Source: a virus
IMG/VR virus record: IMGVR_UViG_3300023208_000003
Location: 124,001-188,000 of that record
DNA length: 64,000 nt
Reading direction: 5' to 3' (one strand)
Shown here: positions 58,690 to 64,000 of the stretch, one piece after another
Position numbering within the stretch: the first letter of the stretch is position 1
How the letters are laid out: each line of letters begins with the position of its first letter
Translations under genes and position numbers: made by a program
Notes under the pieces: generated by a model
Databases searched by the model: none
What the model was told of the DNA's origin: nothing
What the model saw: the letters and a program-made list of their open reading frames with translations, nothing else

Positions 58690-59331
58690 ATGAGTGTTAC
58701 TTCAATGAGTAAAGTCAAATACCCCCGCACCTATCATCTTCCCTGGTCGCTAGGTCGTTCTGATGATGACAAAGTGCTCAAGAATGTTGAACATTTTGAA
58801 GGTCAACATGTCATCATAACAGAAAAAATGGATGGTGAGAACACTTCACTTTATACTAATGGCAATCTACATGCCAGGTCACTTGACAGTGCAAATCACC
58901 CTTCTCGTGATTGGGTAAAGCGTTGGTGGCAAGAACGTTGTTATGACCTTCCTGAAGGTTGGAGAGTTTGTGGAGAAAACTTATTTGCTCAACACTCGAT
59001 TAGATATGAGAACTTGGTAATACCATTTCGTGGGTTTTCAATTTGGAATGAAAAAAATTTTTGTTTAAGCTGGGGTGAAACACAAGAATGGTTTTCACTT
59101 CTCGAAATTCCGTCTGTACATATTCTTTGGCAAGGTGAATTTGACGAAGACCAAATTCGTCAAATTCAATATCGACTGGATACAACAACACAGGAAGGTT
59201 ACGTGGTCAGAATGAAAAAGGGGTTTCACTATAAGGATTTTGCTCAGTCAGTAGCTAAGTTTGTTCGTGCTAGTCACGTTCAAACTGATACGCACTGGAT
59301 GCATTCTGAAATCGTGCCAAATGGGCTCTAA
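58690..59331 (+). CDS. RNA ligase (Rnl-type)
   Basis: 213 residues; ATG 58705 (MSKVKYPRTYHLPWS) is an alternative start. Nucleotidyl-transfer lysine in motif I TEKMDGEN (Lys46), motif IIIa-like GFSIWNEKNF, motif IV EGYVVRMKKG and motif V AKFVR. It matches short phage RNA ligases that seal 5'-phosphate and 3'-OH ends. It lacks an added C-terminal domain, so specificity may come from partners such as the HD/kinase, 2H and receiver-like proteins. Confidence 0.87.
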   Translation: MSVTSMSKVKYPRTYHLPWSLGRSDDDKVLKNVEHFEGQHVIITEKMDGENTSLYTNGNLHARSLDSANHPSRDWVKRWWQERCYDLPEGWRVCGENLFAQHSIRYENLVIPFRGFSIWNEKNFCLSWGETQEWFSLLEIPSVHILWQGEFDEDQIRQIQYRLDTTTQEGYVVRMKKGFHYKDFAQSVAKFVRASHVQTDTHWMHSEIVPNGL

Positions 59332-59332
59332 A

Positions 59333-59575
59333 ATGGAAATTCAATTCAAAGATTTTTTGAACAAAACAGTTCAAATTATAATGAAGAAAACCAACGCCAA
59401 ATATGAAGGGTTTCTTAATGGTATTAGACATGATAAAATACACCTGACCCACTTGGTAATTTATAACTGGGCGGGTGGTCCTATAGTGTCTGGTGGAGTC
59501 AATCAAAATGTAAGATGGTTTAACAAAACTTCAATAGCGTCAATTAAAGAAATTTCAGCTTTTGGCAATGAATAG
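59333..59575 (+). CDS. Small protein, possible LSm-like fold
   Basis: 80 residues from ATG 59333 (ATG 59321 also possible). FLNKTVQIIMKKTNAKYEGFLNGIRHDKIHLTHLVIYN resembles the Sm1 strand pattern (K-x-V-x-[I/V], Y-x-G-x-L-x-G-x-x-x-D-x-I-x-L). If so it could bind RNA near the ligase. Low certainty. Confidence 0.5.
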   Translation: MEIQFKDFLNKTVQIIMKKTNAKYEGFLNGIRHDKIHLTHLVIYNWAGGPIVSGGVNQNVRWFNKTSIASIKEISAFGNE

Positions 59576-60074
59576 ATTAATCCAAACTTTTAATTCGCTT
59601 AAAGAACGTGGAAGAATAAACTTCCCGGTTAAAGTATGGCTTGATCTTGAAGAAACAGTTATTGATGAATGGGGAAATTATGCCTTATTGTTTCATAGTT
59701 GTGAACTAATTGCTGAATTTTTGAACGAGTTTGGTGTAAATGATATTGGTATTTGGTCATTTGCAATTTATAATGACGCTGATATTGAAAAATTTAAAGT
59801 TGAATTAATGCCGCGACTAGAAACAATATTAAATGTGTCAGTTTCGGATATTATTTCAGTTAGACAAATGATTAAACAAATAGGAGATTTTCAAAAACTA
59901 AGATTTCAGGATGAATGTGATTTTATTTCAGTCTATGGGAAGCAAAAATCATTTATTGATTCATGTATTTTTTCTCAAAAGTGGACTACTTGTGTATTAA
60001 TAGATGATGTAGTTCGCACGAGCTACATTTATGATACCGAGTCAGACGTAGAAATTATCACATTGAGAATTTAA
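59568..60074 (+). CDS. HAD-like protein with altered first motif
   Basis: 168 residues from ATG 59568. VKVWLDLEETVIDEWGN matches HAD motif I, but the second Asp is Glu (Asp26-x-Glu28). A late TCVLIDDVVRTS supplies motif IV. Family members are phosphatases; the D-x-E change may alter or lower activity. Overlaps the previous gene by 8 nt. Confidence 0.62.
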   Translation: MNRLIQTFNSLKERGRINFPVKVWLDLEETVIDEWGNYALLFHSCELIAEFLNEFGVNDIGIWSFAIYNDADIEKFKVELMPRLETILNVSVSDIISVRQMIKQIGDFQKLRFQDECDFISVYGKQKSFIDSCIFSQKWTTCVLIDDVVRTSYIYDTESDVEIITLRI

Positions 60075-60076
60075 AA

Positions 60077-60211
60077 ATGAACACAGAAAACAGAGAAAAT
60101 CTGATTATGCTTGAACTGAGCGAATCAGTATGGTCCGCAATGGTAAAATACGTGCGGATTATTGTTCTTTTTCATATATCAAATTTAATAGCACCGATCG
60201 AACACGATTAA
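60077..60211 (+). CDS. Tiny ORF, possible protein
   Basis: 44 residues (MNTENRENLIMLELSESVWSAMVKYVRIIVLFHISN...), 2 nt after the previous stop, with a hydrophobic stretch near the end. No ribosome-binding site seen, so it depends on coupling. Confidence 0.35.
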   Translation: MNTENRENLIMLELSESVWSAMVKYVRIIVLFHISNLIAPIEHD

Positions 60212-60223
60212 CAGGAGTAGTAA

Positions 60224-60487
60224 ATGCTGCGCGTCTTTTTGGGATTTTTAATTTTATTTCCATGGCTAATTATTAGCGGGTATTGGTTGTTTGGAAACGG
60301 AAACTTTGATGCGTTCCAATGTAAATTTTCTTTATTTTTTATTTGGCTTTCGCCAATAATAAGTTTCATTATAGCATGTGTAGCTTATTCACTTGGGCGC
60401 ACGATTGAAATTATAGAAAATGCTAAAACGCTGCATAGTATTGCGCAAACTGGACTAAAAGTAATGAAAGATAGAATAGTAAAATAA
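60224..60487 (+). CDS. Small membrane protein, two helices
   Basis: 87 residues, CAGGAG upstream. Membrane helices MLRVFLGFLILFPWLIISGYWLF (1-23) and LFFIWLSPIISFIIACVAYSL (about 37-57), then a short amphipathic tail. Function unknown; too small for a transporter. Confidence 0.62.
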   Translation: MLRVFLGFLILFPWLIISGYWLFGNGNFDAFQCKFSLFFIWLSPIISFIIACVAYSLGRTIEIIENAKTLHSIAQTGLKVMKDRIVK

Positions 60488-60516
60488 GTGTATTTTTGAT
60501 ATCTTTTGCTTATAAT
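60488..60516 (+). promoter_or_regulatory. Promoter GTGTAT-17-TATAAT before DNA ligase
   Basis: TATAAT at 60511-60516, 30 nt before ATG 60546. Confidence 0.6.
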
Positions 60517-60545
60517 AATACTATAATTAAATAGTGGAACATTTT

Positions 60546-62450
60546 ATGTCAGCTATAATTCAGCAAATTATTAACAGTCCTGAATCTTTTGAAAAGGATG
60601 AAATTCTTAGCGCACTCATTCAGCTTGATGAAATTTACTATAACGGTGATGAGCCATTAATCTCAGACGCTGAATATGATGAGCTTCATGCTTTTGCTGA
60701 ATCAAGGTGGCCAAATGACGGGTACTTTATGGAAACCGGCAGTATGGTTAGAGGTGTCAAAGTAAAACACCCGAACCCTGTTGGTGGTTTAAATCAAATC
60801 AATCGTGACGGTCTTAACCGCTGGCTAGCAGGAAAAGACGCAGATTTATACATCTTGTCTGAAAAGCTTGATGGATCATCTGGAACTCTTACCTACGTTA
60901 ACGGCAAGCTAAAAGTCGCATTAACGCGGGGTGACGGCGTTTATGGTTCAGATTGCACCCGCCACGCACTTTCAATGCGTTCAATTCCTATTTCGCTAGG
61001 TAGTGGAATTGAATCACCTTCATTCGAAGTTCGTGGCGAATTTATTATCCGTAAATGTGATGAAGAAAAAGTTAAGGAAATTTTGAAGCAGCACAATGGG
61101 CGTGAGTATAAAAATTTGCGCGGTATTGCAAACGGGCTAATCAATGCAAAAGAAATTCCTGATGAAATTTTCCAATATTTGAAATTTGTTGCATATGGGC
61201 TCTCATTACCACAATATGATTACTTTGCGCACCTTAATATGCTTGACAGCTACGGATTTCAAACTCCACGCTGGATGCAGGTAAATTCAATTAACGAAAC
61301 ACAGTTGACTAGTGTGCTTGTTGATTGGCGTGATTCTTCAAATTACGAAATAGACGGTATTGTTGTTCAGATCAGTAATGCAAAAAGTCGTGAAAAGCTT
61401 GGTTTGAAAAACAAGCGACCGCAGTATGGTTTTAAGTGGAAGGTTGCTGATGAAAGCAATGAGGCTGTCACCACAGTCATTGGTATTGAATGGAAAGCGT
61501 CTCAATATAGTTACCTAATACCAACAGTCTTGCTTGAACCAGTCGACCTTTGCGGAGCAACCATCAAACGAGCTGCTGGATTCAATGCTGCTTATATCAA
61601 AAATAATGGAGTTGGAGTTGGTGCTAAAGTTCGCATTACCCGCTCTGGAGACGTAATTCCTTACATTCTCAAGGTTGAAGAAGGTGTTGAGCCTTTGATG
61701 CCTGAAGTTGCATATCATTGGTCAAAAACTGGAATTGATGCAATTGCTGATATCGAAAGTGATGCGTCAAAATTATTGAAGTTAAAGCGGTTTTTTAACA
61801 AGCTTGAAATTGATCAAGTACAAGATGCAACTCTTTCCGCGCTAGTAGAAAATAAAGTCGATTCACTTGAAGCGATCATAAGTCTATCTCGCAAAGAATG
61901 GAATGATTTGATTGGGCGCAACGGTGAAAAAGCTTACGATAGCCTTCATGCTAAGCTTCAGGATGTTTATCTTTGGGAATTGATGGGAGCTTACCCATCA
62001 TTTGGTAGAGGATTTGGTGAACGAAGAGCAAAAGTTCTTTGCGAAGCTTTCGGGACTTTAGTGCTTGAAGCCACAGAAGCTGATATCCTCACGCTGAAGG
62101 GGTTTAGTGAAATAACCGCACAAACTTATCTTGATGGTATTGACGAATTCAAAGAATTTTTTGATTGGCTTAATCACGTCAATTTCATAAAGCTGAAAAC
62201 CGCCGTCAAAAAAGTGATTACGACCGGTAAGCTGGTTGGTAAAAGTTTCGTATTTACCGGCTTTAGAAGTGATGAATTAACTGCTCAAATTGAAGCTCTC
62301 GGCGGAATAGTTCAAGACGGTATTAAAAAGGATACCACACACCTCGTAATGAAGGACACGACAAAATCTTCTGGAAAATCAAAGAAGGCTGCTGAACAAG
62401 GAATAATCGTAATTGATCGTGATTCCTTGATTGAAATGTTAATCGTGTAA
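60546..62450 (+). CDS. ligA: NAD-dependent DNA ligase, zinc finger missing
   Basis: 634 residues from ATG 60546 (GTG 60534 less likely). Ia domain YYNGDEPLISDAEYDEL binds NMN; the adenylation site is Lys107 in SEKLDGSS; later YEIDGIVVQI and YGFKWKV. OB fold: GATIKRAAGFNAAYIKNNGVGVGAKVRITRSGDVIPYI. The usual C-x2-C...C-x-C zinc finger is replaced by a short Cys-free segment (EPLMPEVAYHWSKTG). HhH region and a C-terminal BRCT (VGKSFVFTGFRSDELTAQIEALGG) remain. T4 uses an ATP-dependent ligase, so this is a bacterial-type replacement. Confidence 0.93.
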   Translation: MSAIIQQIINSPESFEKDEILSALIQLDEIYYNGDEPLISDAEYDELHAFAESRWPNDGYFMETGSMVRGVKVKHPNPVGGLNQINRDGLNRWLAGKDADLYILSEKLDGSSGTLTYVNGKLKVALTRGDGVYGSDCTRHALSMRSIPISLGSGIESPSFEVRGEFIIRKCDEEKVKEILKQHNGREYKNLRGIANGLINAKEIPDEIFQYLKFVAYGLSLPQYDYFAHLNMLDSYGFQTPRWMQVNSINETQLTSVLVDWRDSSNYEIDGIVVQISNAKSREKLGLKNKRPQYGFKWKVADESNEAVTTVIGIEWKASQYSYLIPTVLLEPVDLCGATIKRAAGFNAAYIKNNGVGVGAKVRITRSGDVIPYILKVEEGVEPLMPEVAYHWSKTGIDAIADIESDASKLLKLKRFFNKLEIDQVQDATLSALVENKVDSLEAIISLSRKEWNDLIGRNGEKAYDSLHAKLQDVYLWELMGAYPSFGRGFGERRAKVLCEAFGTLVLEATEADILTLKGFSEITAQTYLDGIDEFKEFFDWLNHVNFIKLKTAVKKVITTGKLVGKSFVFTGFRSDELTAQIEALGGIVQDGIKKDTTHLVMKDTTKSSGKSKKAAEQGIIVIDRDSLIEMLIV

Positions 62451-62475
62451 TGTCGAAGAACAATAAATAAATTAT

Positions 62476-62670
62476 ATGTGTAACCCAATAGAAGAAACAA
62501 AACTTGAAAAATTAAATATTGCTCTCATAGAATATTTTACATGGCTTGGAACTTTATCTTTTGAAGAAAAACAGAAAAATTTTTTAAAGCTTCATGAAAT
62601 TTTACAACATCGGATTTCAGTATTTGTCCAGCTCAATTCAAGCCCAACTGTTGAAATCTTAAAAGAATAG
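62476..62670 (+). CDS. Small helical protein of unknown function
   Basis: 64 residues: MCNPIEETKLEKLNIALIEYFTWLGTLSFEEKQKNFLKLHEILQHRI. No ribosome-binding site is visible; AATAAATA at 62462 is too close to the ATG to serve as a normal late promoter. Confidence 0.45.
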   Translation: MCNPIEETKLEKLNIALIEYFTWLGTLSFEEKQKNFLKLHEILQHRISVFVQLNSSPTVEILKE

Positions 62671-62699
62671 TGTAAAAATAAAACTAAATGTGTTATAAT
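62671..62699 (+). promoter_or_regulatory. Promoter TGTAAA-17-TATAAT
   Basis: TATAAT at 62694-62699 overlaps the ATG of the tiny ORF at 62698, so its RNA should start inside that ORF and serve the phosphoesterase at 62865. Confidence 0.5.
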
Positions 62700-62868
62700 G
62701 TCAGCTATAATTTATCAATTTGGGATTTACTACAGCAAAAAGCAATTAAAATTATTAGAAGCAGAAGCAGCACAGGCAGTAATTGAAAATTCATTTTTTA
62801 CTGTTTTAAAGTTAAAATCGATAATTAAGCAGTCAGTGTTACTTCAACAAAAAAGAATGTCGAGATGA
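62698..62868 (+). CDS. Tiny ORF, possible protein
   Basis: 56 residues (MSAIIYQFGIYYSKKQLKLLEAEAAQAVIENSFF...). Its first residues (MSAII) match those of the DNA ligase, suggesting a copied start region. The ATG is fused to a -10 box, so expression requires readthrough. ATGA overlap with the next gene. Confidence 0.38.
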   Translation: MSAIIYQFGIYYSKKQLKLLEAEAAQAVIENSFFTVLKLKSIIKQSVLLQQKRMSR

Positions 62869-63635
62869 TTAAAATTAAATATCTGAGATTAGTTTCTGAT
62901 CTACACCTTGAATTTAAAAATTTCACTGTTCCTCAGTTAGATACTGATAGTGAAACCCTTCTTATCTTAGCTGGTGACATTTATGTCGGTACGCTAGGAG
63001 TCGCCTTTGTACGTGAGCACGCCTCACGGTTTGGTGCTGTTTTTTATGTTTTGGGAAATCACGAATTTTACCGTAATCAAATAGTAGGTCTGGTGGACAA
63101 GATAAAAGAAAAAGTTGCTGATTTACCAAATGTTTTTGTCACTACTAATGGTGAAACTGTAAAATTTGATGGTGTTACAGTAATTGGTACGACACTTTGG
63201 GCCGATGCCAATAAAAATGATCCTGTAACAAAATTTCAATTAAGTCAAAGAATGAATGATTTTTACCTTATAAAAAACATAACACGGACATTCACTCCTG
63301 ACGATATGGTAGAGCTGCATAAAAAACAGCTTGAATTCATCAAATCACAGCTTTTTGAAAATAAAGATTCTAAGCAGCCGGTAGTAGTGGTTACACATCA
63401 CTTGCCGTCTAGTTTTAGTACTCCACCAGAGTTTCGAGCAGATTTTCATATGAATGGAGGATATCGATCTGAGCTTAATGAGTTAATTGATCACTATAAA
63501 CCAACTTACTGGCTTCACGGCCACACACATGATTCATGTAATTATGAAATGAGCAACACAAAAGTTGTTTGTAATCCACGAGGGTATAACGATTCAAATG
63601 CCCTGTTTGATGCTAATTTGCTGTTGGAATTATGA
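62865..63635 (+). CDS. Calcineurin-like metallophosphoesterase
   Basis: 256 residues. Metal motifs: LVSDLHLEF (Asp12, His14), ILAGDIYVG, VLGNHEFYR, VVTHHLPSS and WLHGHTHDS. It differs from the PlcP-like enzyme at 27077 (GNHE rather than GNHD; no NCGDW). Family members hydrolyse nucleotides or nucleic-acid phosphodiesters. Substrate unknown; possibly host or alarmone nucleotides. Confidence 0.83.
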   Translation: MIKIKYLRLVSDLHLEFKNFTVPQLDTDSETLLILAGDIYVGTLGVAFVREHASRFGAVFYVLGNHEFYRNQIVGLVDKIKEKVADLPNVFVTTNGETVKFDGVTVIGTTLWADANKNDPVTKFQLSQRMNDFYLIKNITRTFTPDDMVELHKKQLEFIKSQLFENKDSKQPVVVVTHHLPSSFSTPPEFRADFHMNGGYRSELNELIDHYKPTYWLHGHTHDSCNYEMSNTKVVCNPRGYNDSNALFDANLLLEL

Positions 63636-64000
63636 CAGTCATCAGTTTTTCTGATGCTAAACAACGATTACGAGGGGCAAGTTTTAAGTCTCCTCAAATG
63701 CAGAAGCTGTATGCTGACGCAGTCGATGATGTGCTATGTCTTTGGCAAAGCGCAATTTCCGTTGATAGGCTCAATGAGCTATTTTTAACTGAGATAAAAT
63801 CAAAGTTAAAATTAAACGTGGAAAATTCAATTGAAGACCTAAATTTTTTATCGAGCATAGAAGCTCAATTGGGTATGAAGATTGTAATTTTCTGGCCAGA
63901 AACAACCAATTCAAATAGAGCTGGTTGGATAGCTGGTTTTGAGATAAATGAAGGAGCTTTTGCTACGCCTGAATTTGCCTCGGAAAATTACGCTCGCGCT
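63632..64000 (+). CDS. Partial gene running off the window
   Basis: 123 residues seen, starting through ATGA after the phosphoesterase. MTVISFSDAKQRLRGASFKSPQMQKLYADAVDDVLCLWQSAI, then KIVIFWPETTNSNRAGWIAGFEINEGAFATPEFA. No stop codon before the end. Not recognised. Confidence 0.65.
   Translation, partial: MTVISFSDAKQRLRGASFKSPQMQKLYADAVDDVLCLWQSAISVDRLNELFLTEIKSKLKLNVENSIEDLNFLSSIEAQLGMKIVIFWPETTNSNRAGWIAGFEINEGAFATPEFASENYARA

Noticed and set aside
62462-62469. AATAAATA as a late promoter for the 62476 gene
   Set aside because: Only 6 nt separate the box from the ATG, so transcription would start at or after the start codon.
62698-62868. Treating the tiny ORF as a firm gene
   Set aside because: Its ATG is fused to a -10 box and no ribosome-binding site is seen; kept only as a low-confidence feature.

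Overview
The window is one stretch of a large, AT-rich, T4-like contractile-tailed bacteriophage (Caudoviricetes, myovirus morphology). Recognisable T4-type proteins are gp15, gp18 (sheath), gp4, gp19 (tube), gp16/gp17 (terminase), gp32, UvsX, UvsY, UvsW, NrdA/NrdB, gp44/gp62 and a GroES-like protein. Late promoters match the T4 box TATAAATA. A Gram-negative, aerobically respiring host is inferred from a PlcP/LpxH-type phosphoesterase with its lipid glycosyltransferase, a Sco1-like copper protein, a GH108-type endolysin and a possible outer-membrane barrel protein. Marine or freshwater alphaproteobacterial (pelagimyophage-like) hosts are plausible but not proven.

Layout. 0-27 kb is the late block: gp15, gp18, a MoxR AAA+ / VWA-metallopeptidase pair, gp4, gp19, a tube-like baseplate protein, gp16 and gp17. 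Threaded through it are 15 paralogous small proteins with leucine-rich-repeat-like middles and a conserved C-terminus ending in AK[LI/F/V]. They are translationally chained, often by an identical 14-nt overlap in which the C-terminal YAKL-stop also encodes the next start M-P/R-S-F-K. Several begin with a T4 capsid-targeting-like peptide. The large terminase is broken into two genes by an atypically split intein with an HNH endonuclease gene in the break. 27-30.4 kb is an auxiliary-metabolism cassette: PlcP-like phosphoesterase, a glycosyltransferase and Sco1, with a homing endonuclease lodged inside it. 30.5-37.8 kb holds an HD/kinase fusion, a possible small RNA, recombination and single-strand DNA genes, and the endolysin. 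37.8-43.5 kb holds ribonucleotide reductase, a GIY-YIG endonuclease, glutaredoxin and a holin-like protein. 43.5-47.7 kb is a tail-fibre gene with internal repeats.

47.8-64 kb is mainly early/middle nucleic-acid metabolism: a deaminase, the clamp loader, two separated pieces of a miniature DnaE-like polymerase, an RNA-repair-like set (nucleotidyltransferase, 2H phosphoesterase, cyclic-phosphate receiver-like protein, RNA ligase, possible LSm and HAD proteins), an NAD-dependent DNA ligase lacking its zinc finger, and a calcineurin-like phosphoesterase. These genes are preceded by a second promoter class built on AATTGTACTTTT plus TATAAT at 16-18 nt spacing, unlike the TATAAATA boxes in front of virion genes.

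Five homing-type endonuclease genes sit beside or inside sheath, tube, terminase, lipid-remodelling and nrdB loci. No tRNA, CRISPR array or insertion sequence was seen. No non-coding gap exceeds 300 bases; the longest is 31957-32176. The first CDS probably, and the last certainly, run off the window.
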